A stretch of DNA of 54,177 nucleotides from a virus, in the IMG/VR virus record IMGVR_UViG_3300031784_000044, positions 1 through 54,177 of that record. One strand, 5' to 3'. Positions 36,776-47,812 of this stretch are shown here, piece after piece (the stretch's first letter is position 1; every line of letters starts with the position of its first letter). Under the pieces are notes generated by a model. That model saw only the letters and a program-made list of their open reading frames with translations, ran no database searches and was not told the DNA's origin. The position numbers were made by a program, and so were the translations under genes.

Positions 36776-37813
36776 ATGACAAGAATCACAAATAGTTTGT
36801 TTGAATCAATCAGACAAATCACAGAAGCTAAAGTTGAAGGCAAAGCTGAAGACGCAGGTAAAGTTGACGGTGCACATTTTTGTGCTACACACGTTGAACA
36901 TAATTTATATGGCGAAGGCGAGTGCATTTCAGAGCAACATGCTAAACCAAATGAAGATGGCACTATTGACTGGTACAATGTTAAATTTGCTGACGGCCAA
37001 GTTCGCAAAATTCAAACAGAGGCAGTTAAAGTTAAAAGCAGCGTGAGGCACGAACATGCTACACCCGAAGGCGATACAATTGAAGAAAAACAATTGCATC
37101 CTAATCAACAAGTATTAGATGTGGTTGATGATGAAAAGATTGATGGAAAAGATTTTGCAAAGCTTCGTGCTGGCAAAAAAGCAAAAACAGTTAAAGAGGA
37201 AGAAGAAATTGAAGAAGGCATGCCCGATGAAGTAGGTCATGCTGGTAAAGTAACAATGAATCAGATTGCAAGGAGCAGTGCTTCTCCTACAGTTAAAAAA
37301 GCAATTAGAAAAGTTGCACCCGATATTAAATCTTACGGTGACAGAGCAGATGCTCTAATAGCCGCAGGAATCAAAGATGATCGTGGTCCTCGCGGCACAA
37401 TCAACGCCTCTTTTGAAGAAGGTGTTACAGAGACTATTGTCAAGCATAACGACTTTACAATTGAGATTACTGATAATCCAACATTCGGTGACTTCCTAAG
37501 AGCTGTTCAATCTATTGTTAGAACAGATGAAGAATCAATGCAAAAAGAAATCGTTGCAATTGCAGAACAAGCATTTGCAGAGAATTATGAAGAAGTTATT
37601 ATTGAAGCATTCACTAGAATGGAACTTGAAGATAAAATTGCTGCACACCGCAAGGCGGGCAACACAGTATCGAATGATAAATTTAGTACTAAAAACGGAC
37701 AACCTTATGCTGAGTATGTTGTGACTGATCAAGAAGGTGGACGTAAAAAATATATTCACCATGGAACGGCGCGCCGCGTGGAATCCATGCCAAGCGTAGC
37801 CGTAAAAAAATAA
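36776..37813 (+). CDS. late phage protein, probably virion-associated
   Basis: 345 residues, acidic overall. MTRITNSLFESIRQITEAKV opens with a LFESIR helix like other genes of this block. Middle part ADGQVRKIQTEAVKVK and KIDGKDFAKLRAGKK. Residues about 150-205 resemble a helical unit (GKVTMNQIARSSASPTVKKA). The C-terminal 65 residues form a compact domain (MELEDKIAAHRKAGNTVSND, then YAEYVVTDQEGGRKKYIHHG). No enzyme motif seen. A late box and AAAGGAA site precede it. Confidence 0.75.
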   Translation: MTRITNSLFESIRQITEAKVEGKAEDAGKVDGAHFCATHVEHNLYGEGECISEQHAKPNEDGTIDWYNVKFADGQVRKIQTEAVKVKSSVRHEHATPEGDTIEEKQLHPNQQVLDVVDDEKIDGKDFAKLRAGKKAKTVKEEEEIEEGMPDEVGHAGKVTMNQIARSSASPTVKKAIRKVAPDIKSYGDRADALIAAGIKDDRGPRGTINASFEEGVTETIVKHNDFTIEITDNPTFGDFLRAVQSIVRTDEESMQKEIVAIAEQAFAENYEEVIIEAFTRMELEDKIAAHRKAGNTVSNDKFSTKNGQPYAEYVVTDQEGGRKKYIHHGTARRVESMPSVAVKK

Positions 37814-37819
37814 AGAGTA

Positions 37820-37837
37820 ATAAGCACACCAGTGCTT
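37820..37837 (+). terminator. hairpin before the next late promoter
   Basis: TAAGCAC / GTGCTTA with loop ACCA, followed by ATTAT. It is weak as a terminator for lack of T run, but well formed. Confidence 0.5.
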
Positions 37838-37840
37838 AAT

Positions 37841-37848
37841 TATAAATA
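37841..37848 (+). promoter_or_regulatory. late promoter box (TATAAATA)
   Basis: Perfect TATAAATA, 20 bp before ATG 37869, with GGGAG between. Confidence 0.65.
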
Positions 37849-37868
37849 ATAAAAACAGGGAGACTAAA

Positions 37869-38402
37869 ATGTCAGCATGGGGAAACAGAGATAGAATTGA
37901 AGTTAGCGCAACAGCTCGCGCTAATTTAGGTAGCACAACAGTTGTTACAAGCGCACCAGTAGTTACTGCGGCTAATGGCTTTTATGCAGGGTATTCATTG
38001 GTGATTGCCAATGAAGATTATGCAATTCAAACTATTACTAACAGCACTACAATTGTTCTTGATACAGCATACCGCGGTGCCAATGTTGCAACTGCTAATA
38101 TTGCTATTCAAGAAGATCCAAAATGGATTCCTACTGGTAACGCTGCAATTGGGCACCGTGCCAATAACCTTAATAAAGCCAACGTATACGGTGTTGATCG
38201 TATTGAAGCAAATGTTCCGGGCAATAAAGCTAACGGTATAGTAGGACCAGGTTGGTTATCGTATACAACATATACGACAACACAAGGTGCAACAAGAAAG
38301 AAAGCAGAATTGCTAGTAGCAATGTCAAAGAACTTTAATGCTAATGCCACAGGTACATTATTTGGCGATGCCAACGACGGTTCTATATTGAAAGAATCTT
38401 AA
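37869..38402 (+). CDS. virion structural protein (T4-like aquatic phage type)
   Basis: 177 residues. MSAWGNRDRIEVSATARANL, then TTVVTSAPVVTAANGFYAGY and YGVDRIEANVPGNKANGIVG, with GWLSYTTYTTTQGATRKKAE near the end. Beta-rich, Ala/Thr/Asn-rich composition fits a tail or neck structural protein. From memory, similar proteins sit just before the large fibre genes in marine T4-like phages. It has its own late promoter, and the fibre genes follow downstream in the same direction. Confidence 0.78.
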   Translation: MSAWGNRDRIEVSATARANLGSTTVVTSAPVVTAANGFYAGYSLVIANEDYAIQTITNSTTIVLDTAYRGANVATANIAIQEDPKWIPTGNAAIGHRANNLNKANVYGVDRIEANVPGNKANGIVGPGWLSYTTYTTTQGATRKKAELLVAMSKNFNANATGTLFGDANDGSILKES

Positions 38403-38452
38403 AACACAATTTGGTTATGATGTAATTCAATTAATAACCTTTTGGTGTTTTA

Positions 38453-41400
38453 ATGGCAGATTTAAAGATATCGGAATTAGCCAGTGCTAATGTAGTTAAT
38501 AAGGATGATTTATTTTATCTTATACAGGATAATGATAGCTATAATGTAAAAGCAAGTACATTATTTTCGTCAATCACCGATCCTACATTAGCCGGCAACA
38601 TTCTTCTCGGCGGGACAGTTCAAACATTAAATGCTGCTGGTACGGTAAGTATTACCACAACTAGAACAGATTTATATGGTGGCCGTTCTGCGGATGCAAA
38701 TGCTATTTCGAATGGATCAATATTACCTTCTACAATATTCTTATATACGGAAGATGTTTCTGCCACGGGTAGAGGATTTACATTTGCTAATGGTACTCCT
38801 ACTACACAGACATTATACGTTAGATATAAAAATGATAAGATTCACTTATCTCAAGCAGATAGTACAGTTTTCACGTATCCTCCTGAAGATTGGGTTGGCC
38901 CTACCGGATTAAGACCATTCCCAACAGGGTTACAGTTTGTAAAAGGTTCGCAATACATATTTAATGTAAGTGATCCATCAAATACCGGTAATGTTTTAGC
39001 ATTGTCATCATCTATAGATGGAACTAATACATTAGGTACTCGTTATACTGCAAATGTTGTATATAATGGTACTCCTGGAACTGCAGGTGCAAATGTTGTA
39101 TTTACTGTTGCAAATGTAGATATTGATCCTGGCGGTAAATTCTATTTAGATTTACCACAAGGCGCTGATGGCCAATTAAAGATTATTAACCTAGTAACTA
39201 CCCTAGGTGGACAATTTGTATTAGCAAGTAATATTCAAAATAATCTTGCTATTGAATTAAAGAGATCTGGTGATTCAGCATTCTTGATGTATTCAAGTAA
39301 TGGATGGATTTTAGTTGGTTCAAATCCTGGACTAACAACCACATTCTCTGGCACGTCTGATGATATTTCAGAAGGCAGCAAGTTATATTTTACCAATGCA
39401 AGAGCAAGAGCAGCAATTACCGCAATTGATAATACAATAACATATTATAAAGCAAATGGCGGCATTGCTGCAAATATTCAAGCAATAACAGAAAATATTG
39501 TTGCAGTAGCATTCTCAGGTAACACAAATATAATAAATGAAGGTTCAGAGAATCTTTATTACACAAATAATAGGGTGTTATCCAATGTATCACAGATGAG
39601 TATTAATGTACTCGCAGATGTTGATACTACAGGTATTACTTCAAACGGCACATTAATTTGGAATGGTACATCATTTGTTGCAGGTATTGCAAACGAAGCA
39701 TATTCTGCGGTCGTATCTAATGTATCACAAACTTCTAATATTGCTAATGTTGTATTAACTATTGATACGTTTTCAACAAGTAATTTAAGAGAAGGTTCAA
39801 ATCTTTATTATACTAATGCTAGAGTTTATGCAAACGTAATACCTTTATTAGATTTAAAGGCAAATGTTGTTGACTTAACAACTGCTAATGTTGCAGAGTT
39901 AAATAATTTATACTATACAAATGCTAGAGTTATTTCAGCATTAGTTGGTCAAGATATTGTAACTAATAATGTAATAATTCAAGGCGATTTAACTGTTGAA
40001 GGTAATGTAGTTACTTTTAATACTGCCACATTAACCGTTGAAGATAAAAATATTGTATTGGCAAACGGTGCCATAAATTCTTCAGCAGCGGACGGCTCTG
40101 GTTTTAATATTGATGGCGCCCAAGCTAATTTAAAATATCGTAGTACAGGCGATAAATTTGAATTCAATAAGTCGTTAGATGTTCAAGGCACGTTAACAGC
40201 CAATGGTTGGGCAAATTTATATGCAGCAAATGTTATTGGTTTAACAACTGCCAATGTTGCAGAATTAACAAATTTATACTACACGAATGCTAGAGTTTAT
40301 TCTAATGTAACCCCATTATTGGATTTAAAGGCAAATGTTGTTGACTTAACAACTGCCAATGTTGCAGAATTAACAAATTTATACTACACGAATGCTAGAG
40401 TTTATGCAAATGTAACGGAAAGATTGCAATATTTAGATACGAATATTATTCCTTTAATTAGTAGTGTTTATGATTTAGGTTCAGACGCATACAGATTTAG
40501 AGACTTGTGGTTGTCTGGTGCAACAATTCGATTGGGTAATACGTTATTATCTGAAACTGCAGGCGGCGGACTTTCGGTTAAAAGTGCTTCTGGCAATGTC
40601 AACATTGTTAGTGATATAATTTCTTCAAATACGTGGCTAGGAATTTATACCGCAAATGTATTAGAAACTGAAGGAAATTTATACTACACGAATGCTAGAG
40701 TTTATGCAAATGTAATACCTTTATTAGATTTAAAGGCAAATGTTGTTGACTTAACAACATCTAATATTGCAGAGTTAACAAATTTATACTACACGAATGA
40801 TAGAGTTTATTCGAATGTAATCCCATTATTAGATTTAAAGGCAAATGTTGTTGACTTAACAACTGCTAATGTTGCAGAGGGAACCAATTTATATTTTACA
40901 AATGCTCGAGTGCTATCTAATGTATCGCAGATGAGCATCAATGTTCTTGCTGACGTAGATGTAACTGGCATTACGGCAAACGGAACATTAATTTGGAATG
41001 GAACATCATTTGTTGCAGGCATCGCAAATGAGGCATATTCTGCAGTTACATCAAATGTGTCACAGACATCCAACATTGCTAATGTAGTATTAACAATTGA
41101 CACATTTACAACAAGTAATTTAAGAGAAGGTTCAAATCTTTATTTTACAAATACTCGTGTAATAGATGCATTAACAACTGCTAATGTAACTACCGGCAAT
41201 TTAGTTGTTAGCGGAACATTAACTGCTCGTTCGAATGTTGGATTAACACTTGGAACAGCAACACAGGGCAATTTAATAAGTAATGCGATTACTATGACAG
41301 TAGATACAACAGTAACAAACGGAATAGCTCAATTGAATGAAATTTTGGGCAAATTAGTTCCAGCTGCGCCAATAGCATTCCCAGGAAATGGTTATATTGC

Positions 41401-42862
41401 TATTAATTCTGTTTCTACTTTTAGAATGGCAAATTTTGCACAAACAGACAACACACCAAGTAGTAGAAATGTAGGTGGCGCAAATATTGTTTCTTTAGTA
41501 CGTAGGGCAAGTTCTTATACTACTACCACAATGAATGATATGGGTCCTGGGAATACAGGAACAGTCACATTATATAAAAACGGAAGTGCAACTGGTGCAA
41601 GAACACTTGTAACTGGTTCGGATAATGGAACATACGGTGATTTAGTTATAAGCGATAATGTAGATTATGCCACAAAAACGGGTGCTGCTGGTGGTTTCTG
41701 GGAAAGCTTTGATACTAACGCATCAGGCACAGTATCTGCAGGTTGGAATGAAGTTTATATTAATCACAGTCAAGGCGGTTCTAGTAATATAGCATATTGG
41801 TACTATGATTCAAGTAGCCCAGGCGCAGTTGTATTTTCTGTTCCTGTAATATATCCAACTTCAAACGTATATTCTAATTCAAGTACGATACCACATTATA
41901 CTAGTGCTACAGTATTTACAATGACTGCTAATGTTAAAAACCTTAGTGGTGATATGTTCCCAACAAGTAACACATTTATTACAGGATCGTCAGCCACAGG
42001 ATTTGGAACACCTAGTAGTTTAAATTATGAAAGTGCCGGTGTAACAGGTGTACCTTTACCGTTAACAAGAAACTTATATGTTTCAAGTGGCAATGCTCAA
42101 ATTTCTACAACAGTAAATATTGCATCCGGATTTGGCACAACCACAGTTGGTCCTAGTTTAACAGGACAAAATAGTTATATTTCAGGAACAGGTTCATTCT
42201 CATTAGGTGCAACTGTTCTTTATAAAACAGCCACAATTTCTTCCGAATCAACAATGGAAGAAAGTAATATTTGGGTTCAGGGTAATGTTGGTTCGGGCGC
42301 AGGATACGGTGCAAGAATTATTAACCCAGGATCAACTGATACGCCAGTGCAATCTGCAAGCGCATTATTGTTTAATAGTAATACAAGTACCTTATTATCA
42401 TATGATGCAACTATTGTAGGTGCTACATTAAAACACGATCAAACAAATTATTCTGTAGGATATTTACCAGTTGGTCCTAATTTAAGTTCTGGTAGAGGCG
42501 GTGCTCAATATTATACGTTTAAGTTTAGTCGAGCATCTGTTGGTAAATTTAATATTAAATTCACAGGTCAATTAGCAGGTCTATGGGTAGCATTACCGGG
42601 CAGTGCAATAGATACAACAGCCGCAGCGACAAATGGTTGGGTAGATATGAGTGTTGCTTATCCAGGATCGGGTGTGCCGTCATATGGATGCGCATTAGGT
42701 GGAACCGTAACATTAAATACAGCCGGGACCCAAAGTAAGACATGTACTTTTGGTTCAGCAAACAGCTCAGATTCGGGCGCGTCAGGTGAGATATATATTA
42801 GGATAAGACTCAATGCAGGACAAACTATAACTGCTTTAGCAATACTCGGAGCAAGTAATTAA
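38453..42862 (+). CDS. long tail-fibre-like protein 1
   Basis: 1469 residues. It starts MADLKISELASANVVNKDDL, a leader typical of fibre proteins of this kind. Residues about 290-920 are mainly the 35-residue repeat with core NLYYTNARVYANVIPLLDLK and NVVDLTTANV. Within it is a beta cassette (about 500-575; NVIIQGDLTVEGNVVTFN, then EDKNIVLANGAINSSAADGS) shared with the 47805 gene. The last 510 residues are unique, Ser/Gly/Thr-rich beta sequence, probably the receptor-facing head. No chaperone or peptidase S74 domain is seen. Attachment function is inference from architecture. Confidence 0.85.
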   Translation: MADLKISELASANVVNKDDLFYLIQDNDSYNVKASTLFSSITDPTLAGNILLGGTVQTLNAAGTVSITTTRTDLYGGRSADANAISNGSILPSTIFLYTEDVSATGRGFTFANGTPTTQTLYVRYKNDKIHLSQADSTVFTYPPEDWVGPTGLRPFPTGLQFVKGSQYIFNVSDPSNTGNVLALSSSIDGTNTLGTRYTANVVYNGTPGTAGANVVFTVANVDIDPGGKFYLDLPQGADGQLKIINLVTTLGGQFVLASNIQNNLAIELKRSGDSAFLMYSSNGWILVGSNPGLTTTFSGTSDDISEGSKLYFTNARARAAITAIDNTITYYKANGGIAANIQAITENIVAVAFSGNTNIINEGSENLYYTNNRVLSNVSQMSINVLADVDTTGITSNGTLIWNGTSFVAGIANEAYSAVVSNVSQTSNIANVVLTIDTFSTSNLREGSNLYYTNARVYANVIPLLDLKANVVDLTTANVAELNNLYYTNARVISALVGQDIVTNNVIIQGDLTVEGNVVTFNTATLTVEDKNIVLANGAINSSAADGSGFNIDGAQANLKYRSTGDKFEFNKSLDVQGTLTANGWANLYAANVIGLTTANVAELTNLYYTNARVYSNVTPLLDLKANVVDLTTANVAELTNLYYTNARVYANVTERLQYLDTNIIPLISSVYDLGSDAYRFRDLWLSGATIRLGNTLLSETAGGGLSVKSASGNVNIVSDIISSNTWLGIYTANVLETEGNLYYTNARVYANVIPLLDLKANVVDLTTSNIAELTNLYYTNDRVYSNVIPLLDLKANVVDLTTANVAEGTNLYFTNARVLSNVSQMSINVLADVDVTGITANGTLIWNGTSFVAGIANEAYSAVTSNVSQTSNIANVVLTIDTFTTSNLREGSNLYFTNTRVIDALTTANVTTGNLVVSGTLTARSNVGLTLGTATQGNLISNAITMTVDTTVTNGIAQLNEILGKLVPAAPIAFPGNGYIAINSVSTFRMANFAQTDNTPSSRNVGGANIVSLVRRASSYTTTTMNDMGPGNTGTVTLYKNGSATGARTLVTGSDNGTYGDLVISDNVDYATKTGAAGGFWESFDTNASGTVSAGWNEVYINHSQGGSSNIAYWYYDSSSPGAVVFSVPVIYPTSNVYSNSSTIPHYTSATVFTMTANVKNLSGDMFPTSNTFITGSSATGFGTPSSLNYESAGVTGVPLPLTRNLYVSSGNAQISTTVNIASGFGTTTVGPSLTGQNSYISGTGSFSLGATVLYKTATISSESTMEESNIWVQGNVGSGAGYGARIINPGSTDTPVQSASALLFNSNTSTLLSYDATIVGATLKHDQTNYSVGYLPVGPNLSSGRGGAQYYTFKFSRASVGKFNIKFTGQLAGLWVALPGSAIDTTAAATNGWVDMSVAYPGSGVPSYGCALGGTVTLNTAGTQSKTCTFGSANSSDSGASGEIYIRIRLNAGQTITALAILGASN

Positions 42863-45800
42863 ATGGCAATTTCAGATTCACAAAAGGTTGACCTACTATA
42901 TAAGAAACTCTTTGGTGTTGCCAAGACTGACTTGCCTGGTAATAAGGGTCTTGCAAATGAGGCCACTGCTAGCCCAGCATTAAATCGTGGCGATAAAGTT
43001 TGGACACAAGCTGGAGATATCCCAACCACTCCTGCAGCTGTACCGGGAATTATTCAAGCATACTTAACTACAAGCAGAATTGAATGTACGGCTGATGCAA
43101 CATCTACTCTTGTAAGTGGCGTATATCCTAGTTGGAAAACAAACTTAACAGATTGGATCACACCTGAATTTGGTGCAGACTATTTTGTAAAAGTATATGC
43201 AGATACTGCAGGTGCATCCGACCCAACATCTACCGGCACACAATTATCGGATGCAGGTATCGGGGGCGTAGGCGAATGGTTCTTTGATTACCAATCTGGC
43301 GTATTAAATTTTATTGGCGGATCAATTCCCGCATATTTAGTATCAAATCCTACTAAAAAGTTATTTGTTGTAGGTTACAGATACATTGGTTTAAAAGGTG
43401 CTTCTTATTTAGCAAATGCAACAGTTACTGGCAATATTAATGCCGGTAATGTAATTGTTACTGGAACAATAGTTGCAAGTGCATTAGTTATTCCTGGATT
43501 AGATTTAGGATCTTTAGTATCAAGTAATGTTTCTACTAATACAGCAACTGCTGTAAATGTTATTTCTGAAAACATTAGTGCAAATTCTTGGTTTGGTCTT
43601 TATACAGCAAACGTAATTGAAACTGCTGGCAATTTATATTATACAAATGCTCGTGTTTATGCAAATGTGATAGGATTACTAAATGATAAAGCAAACGTTG
43701 TTGATTTAACAACTGCTAATGTTTTAGAATCTGTAAGTAATTTATATTATACTGTAACGAGAGCAAATGCGGCAATTGATGATCGTGTAACGAAAACGTT
43801 CATTGATAATTTGGGTATCGATTCAACTAATGCGCAAACATCAGATGTTGCACAATCTGCAAACATTGCCAATGTTGTATTATCAATTGATAATTTTACA
43901 ACAAGTAATTTAAGAGAAGGCGCAAATCTTTACTTTACAAATGCAAGAACAATTGGTGCAGTAACCGGTCAAGATTTAAATTTATCTAATGTAACTGTTT
44001 ACAATTTAACTGCGGCAAACGCTTTATATGCAAACTCATTAGTAATCCAAGGCTTAGGTGTAACCGATACAATTCTTGCTTCAAATATTACATCAAATGT
44101 TACATCTACTATAGAATTCGCATCAAGTAATATATTTACAAATAGTATTGCTGCAAATATTTGGAATAATTTATACAGTGCAAATGTAATAGAATCCGAT
44201 AATGCATTATTCTATACCAATGCTAGAGTTTATTCTAATGTTGCTCCGTTACTTGCGTATAAAGCAAACATAACAGATTTAACAACTGCTAATGTTATTG
44301 AATTAACAAACCTTTATTACACTAACGCTAGAGTATATTCAAACGTAATTGGTTTATTAGATGCCAAGGCCAATGTTGTAGATTTAACAACATCTAATGT
44401 TGTTGAAGGTAATAATTTATATTACACAAATGCAAGAGTAAGATCTACTCTTTCTGGCGGAACAGGTGTTTCGTATAACACTACGACAGGTCAAATTTCA
44501 ATTGGTCAGAATGTTGATGCTCATGCAAATGTAACATTTAATGAAATGACCATTACTGGGAACTTAAATGTTTTCGGAAATGTTGTAGGATTTTACGCTA
44601 ATAATTTAGTTGTAAATGACCCATTAATTCAATTGGGGTTTGGTAATCCTTCAGACGGAATTGATCTTGGTTTTATCGGACATTATAACGATGCTGGAAC
44701 TGAAAGACATGCGGGTCTATTTAGAGACGCTTCAGAAAATAATTTTAAATTCTTTGATAATTATTCGGTAGAACCTGGATCAGTAATAGATACTGCAAAT
44801 ACTTCATTCCGTTTATCAAATGTTGTTGCATCTACATTCATTGGTAATGTGGTTGGCAATGTAAATGGTTTTGTAAGTTCTATTAGTAATTTTTCTACTA
44901 GCAACTTAGCAGAAGGTAATAATTTATACTATACTAATACTCGAGTTTATGCAAATGTAATTGGTTTATTAGATTTAAAGGCAAATGTTGTAGATTTAAC
45001 AACTGCTAATGTCGCAGAATTAAATAACTTATATTATACTAATACTCGAGTTTATGCTAACGTAATACCTCTATTAAACTTAAAATCAAATATATCTGAT
45101 TTAACAACTGCTAATGTCGCAGAATTAAATAACTTATATTATACTAACACACGTGTTTACGCCAATGTTATTGGGTTATTAAACACCAAAGCCAACGTAG
45201 TTGATTTAACAACTGCTAATATTGCAGAAGTAGATAACTTATATTATACTAACGCAAGAGTTAATGCACTTGTTCAGCCTTCAGTTGCAGAATTAAGAGC
45301 ACTTGTATCAAGATTTAATTCTAATGTATTGTATGTTGCTCAAAATGGTAATGATGCAAATGACGGTACTACAATGGGTAACGCATTCGCAAACATACAC
45401 GTTGCTTTAGCTGCAGCAACACAATGGACAACTGTATTCTTGAAGAGTGGCGATTACAGATTATATAATCAACCTGTAACGATACCAACCCGTGTCGCAT
45501 TAATAGGTGATAACTTAAGAACAACAACTATTAGACCAAGTCAACCAAGTGTTGATATGTTCTATGTTAACAATGCCTGTTATGTAACAGGTATTACATT
45601 CAGAGATCACGTATCGCCATCAGCAGTATTCTCATATAATCCCGACGGATCCGCAGGAACTATTGTAACTAGTCCGTATATTCAGAATAGTTCATCAATT
45701 ACAACTACCGGAACAGGTATGAGAATTGATGGAAGATATGTTTCCGGATTACGCTCTATGGTGTGTGATGCATATACACAAACCAATGAAGGCGGTATTG

Positions 45801-47473
45801 GTATCCATATGTTAAATAGAGGATACTCACAATTGGTATCTGTATTTACAATTTGCTGCCATATTGCTATTAAGTGCGAAACAGGTGGATTCTGTTCTAT
45901 TACAAACTCTAACGCATCATTTGGAACATATGGTTTATGGGCAGATGGTGTAAGTGAACCTTTATATTACGGAAAAGTACAAACAGGTACAACTGAAGCA
46001 ACTAATCAAATAACATTAAGTAACTTAAGTATTAGACCAAATTATGGCGATTCTGTGTTGTTTGCAAATTATGATCAAGCTAAATGTGCAAGAGATACAG
46101 GATTAATTGTAGATTCATTAGCAATAGATTTGGCATACAATAGCAATACCCAATCTACGTTTGCCGGGTTACAATATTGGGCTCAACCTACTTCTGCAAT
46201 TCCAAATCAATCTGTTGAAACAATTAATGCAATTAATGTTGCGGCACAAATTGCTATTGCGTTTGCTCAAGGAAATACCGTTAGTCAAGTATATCAGTCT
46301 AATGTTGGACCTACAAACGGAACAGGCGGAACGGCTGTGGAATCAACCATTGTATTAAATAATTTTAATACAATTACTAATATAATACAAAATGGAACTG
46401 TAGGTGTAACAGATACAATTATACCTAATCAATATCCTGCAAATACTAATGTGAATGTATCAAATGCAGCAAACAATATTATAGACAATAAAACTTTTAT
46501 TGCTGCAGAAGTTATAGGATATATTGATTCTACATATCCTGGATTCTGGGCAAACACAACATTCCTTGATTCTGCAAATGCGCAGGCAAAATGCTCTCGC
46601 GATGTTGGATATATTTTAGAAAGTGTTACATTTGATTTGAGACATGGAGGCAATAGACAATCTGTTACCTCTGGCACTTATTATTATCAATATGATGCAA
46701 ATATTACACAAATTAACAATCAGGTAGTACAAACAGGTGCAGCATATTACTTTATAGGTAATTTAGTTGATAACATTATAAGAGGAAATGTTATTGCTAA
46801 TGTATATCAAACCGGAGTAATACAAAATACAACTGCTGCGGCATATGCAACAAGTACAGAAGCAAACTTATTATTAGATGATGTTAGATTAATTGCAAAT
46901 ATTGTTACCTTTGGACCCAATGTTGCGTATGAAAAACAGCCAATCACATTTACTCCTAGTACCGAGCCGAATGTTATAAATGCTACAAAATTAGTTATAG
47001 CTAATAAAGATTTTATTAAAGCTGAAGTATTAGAATTTGTAAATCAAAATTGGGCAAATATTAGCAATGGATCAGCCACATTCTATACAGTATTAGCTTC
47101 AACAGAATTAGTTGCAAATACAAGTACAATAACATTATTGACGTTGGTTGATGATAATATATTGGCAAATTCAAGAGCTTCTTTCCATCAAGCAAGTTAT
47201 ATTTCATCCAGCGGTCATACGTTTGAATATGTGGGATCGGGCACTACTATTGCAACTGCATTACCGTCTTTAGGTGGTGTACCTATACAGGCAAATGAGG
47301 TAATTGAATTGCGCGGCGGCCAAGTTTATTTCACAAGTACCGACCAATTAGGCGACTTTAGAATCGGAAAAGGTTTGGTTATAAATAGAGTTGACGGCAC
47401 AATTACAGGTAGAACATTCAACAAAGCATTGTTCGCAGTTATGACTCCATATATGCTAGCACTCGAGGGATAA
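42863..47473 (+). CDS. long tail-fibre-like protein 2 with beta-helix domain
   Basis: 1536 residues starting directly after the previous stop. The N-terminal 180 residues (MAISDSQKVDLLYKKLFGVA and GVGEWFFDYQSGVLNFIGGS) form an attachment domain I know from marine T4-like structural proteins. NLYYTNARV repeats fill about 240-810. Residues 570-650 hold a cassette (GFYANNLVVNDPLIQLGFGN, GLFRDASE) also in the 47805 gene. From about 825 a pectate-lyase-like beta-helix begins (YVAQNGNDANDGTTMGNAFA, FLKSGDYRLYNQPVTIPTRV, GMRIDGRYVSGLRSM). The C-terminal 400 residues hold two related DxARxVGYxLDxxxxDL-type units. Possible polysaccharide-binding or -cleaving tailspike region. Confidence 0.85.
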   Translation: MAISDSQKVDLLYKKLFGVAKTDLPGNKGLANEATASPALNRGDKVWTQAGDIPTTPAAVPGIIQAYLTTSRIECTADATSTLVSGVYPSWKTNLTDWITPEFGADYFVKVYADTAGASDPTSTGTQLSDAGIGGVGEWFFDYQSGVLNFIGGSIPAYLVSNPTKKLFVVGYRYIGLKGASYLANATVTGNINAGNVIVTGTIVASALVIPGLDLGSLVSSNVSTNTATAVNVISENISANSWFGLYTANVIETAGNLYYTNARVYANVIGLLNDKANVVDLTTANVLESVSNLYYTVTRANAAIDDRVTKTFIDNLGIDSTNAQTSDVAQSANIANVVLSIDNFTTSNLREGANLYFTNARTIGAVTGQDLNLSNVTVYNLTAANALYANSLVIQGLGVTDTILASNITSNVTSTIEFASSNIFTNSIAANIWNNLYSANVIESDNALFYTNARVYSNVAPLLAYKANITDLTTANVIELTNLYYTNARVYSNVIGLLDAKANVVDLTTSNVVEGNNLYYTNARVRSTLSGGTGVSYNTTTGQISIGQNVDAHANVTFNEMTITGNLNVFGNVVGFYANNLVVNDPLIQLGFGNPSDGIDLGFIGHYNDAGTERHAGLFRDASENNFKFFDNYSVEPGSVIDTANTSFRLSNVVASTFIGNVVGNVNGFVSSISNFSTSNLAEGNNLYYTNTRVYANVIGLLDLKANVVDLTTANVAELNNLYYTNTRVYANVIPLLNLKSNISDLTTANVAELNNLYYTNTRVYANVIGLLNTKANVVDLTTANIAEVDNLYYTNARVNALVQPSVAELRALVSRFNSNVLYVAQNGNDANDGTTMGNAFANIHVALAAATQWTTVFLKSGDYRLYNQPVTIPTRVALIGDNLRTTTIRPSQPSVDMFYVNNACYVTGITFRDHVSPSAVFSYNPDGSAGTIVTSPYIQNSSSITTTGTGMRIDGRYVSGLRSMVCDAYTQTNEGGIGIHMLNRGYSQLVSVFTICCHIAIKCETGGFCSITNSNASFGTYGLWADGVSEPLYYGKVQTGTTEATNQITLSNLSIRPNYGDSVLFANYDQAKCARDTGLIVDSLAIDLAYNSNTQSTFAGLQYWAQPTSAIPNQSVETINAINVAAQIAIAFAQGNTVSQVYQSNVGPTNGTGGTAVESTIVLNNFNTITNIIQNGTVGVTDTIIPNQYPANTNVNVSNAANNIIDNKTFIAAEVIGYIDSTYPGFWANTTFLDSANAQAKCSRDVGYILESVTFDLRHGGNRQSVTSGTYYYQYDANITQINNQVVQTGAAYYFIGNLVDNIIRGNVIANVYQTGVIQNTTAAAYATSTEANLLLDDVRLIANIVTFGPNVAYEKQPITFTPSTEPNVINATKLVIANKDFIKAEVLEFVNQNWANISNGSATFYTVLASTELVANTSTITLLTLVDDNILANSRASFHQASYISSSGHTFEYVGSGTTIATALPSLGGVPIQANEVIELRGGQVYFTSTDQLGDFRIGKGLVINRVDGTITGRTFNKALFAVMTPYMLALEG

Positions 47474-47476
47474 TAA

Positions 47477-47812
47477 ATGGCAACAGCACTAAACGTATTT
47501 AAAACAGTAACATCAAATCTTATAACATCCGCTAATGTGATTTATACTGCTCCCGCTCTAAGAACAACTATTATATTATCGTTGCAGGTAACGAACATAT
47601 CAGGATCAACTGCTAATACCACAATATATCATAGTACTGCTGGAAATCAGTATGTTGAGTTATGTAATAATTTTGAAATTCCAGTAAACGATTCCGCTTC
47701 TATTCTTGGCGGCAAATTAGTGTTAGAAACAGGACAAAAACTTGTGGCAAAAGCGGGCGCAAACACCGCATTACGATTGGTTATGAGCTTATTAGAAACT
47801 GCAAATGACTAA
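47477..47812 (+). CDS. small virion protein between fibre genes
   Basis: 111 residues, all-beta: MATALNVFKTVTSNLITSAN, then VIYTAPALRTTIILSLQVTN and SASILGGKLVLETGQKLVAK. I recall this type between fibre genes of marine T4-like phages, where it is an unnamed structural protein. A three-base gap separates it from fibre 2, and its end overlaps fibre 3 by 8 bp (ATGACTAA). It may be a fibre connector or tip cap, by context only. Confidence 0.78.
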   Translation: MATALNVFKTVTSNLITSANVIYTAPALRTTIILSLQVTNISGSTANTTIYHSTAGNQYVELCNNFEIPVNDSASILGGKLVLETGQKLVAKAGANTALRLVMSLLETAND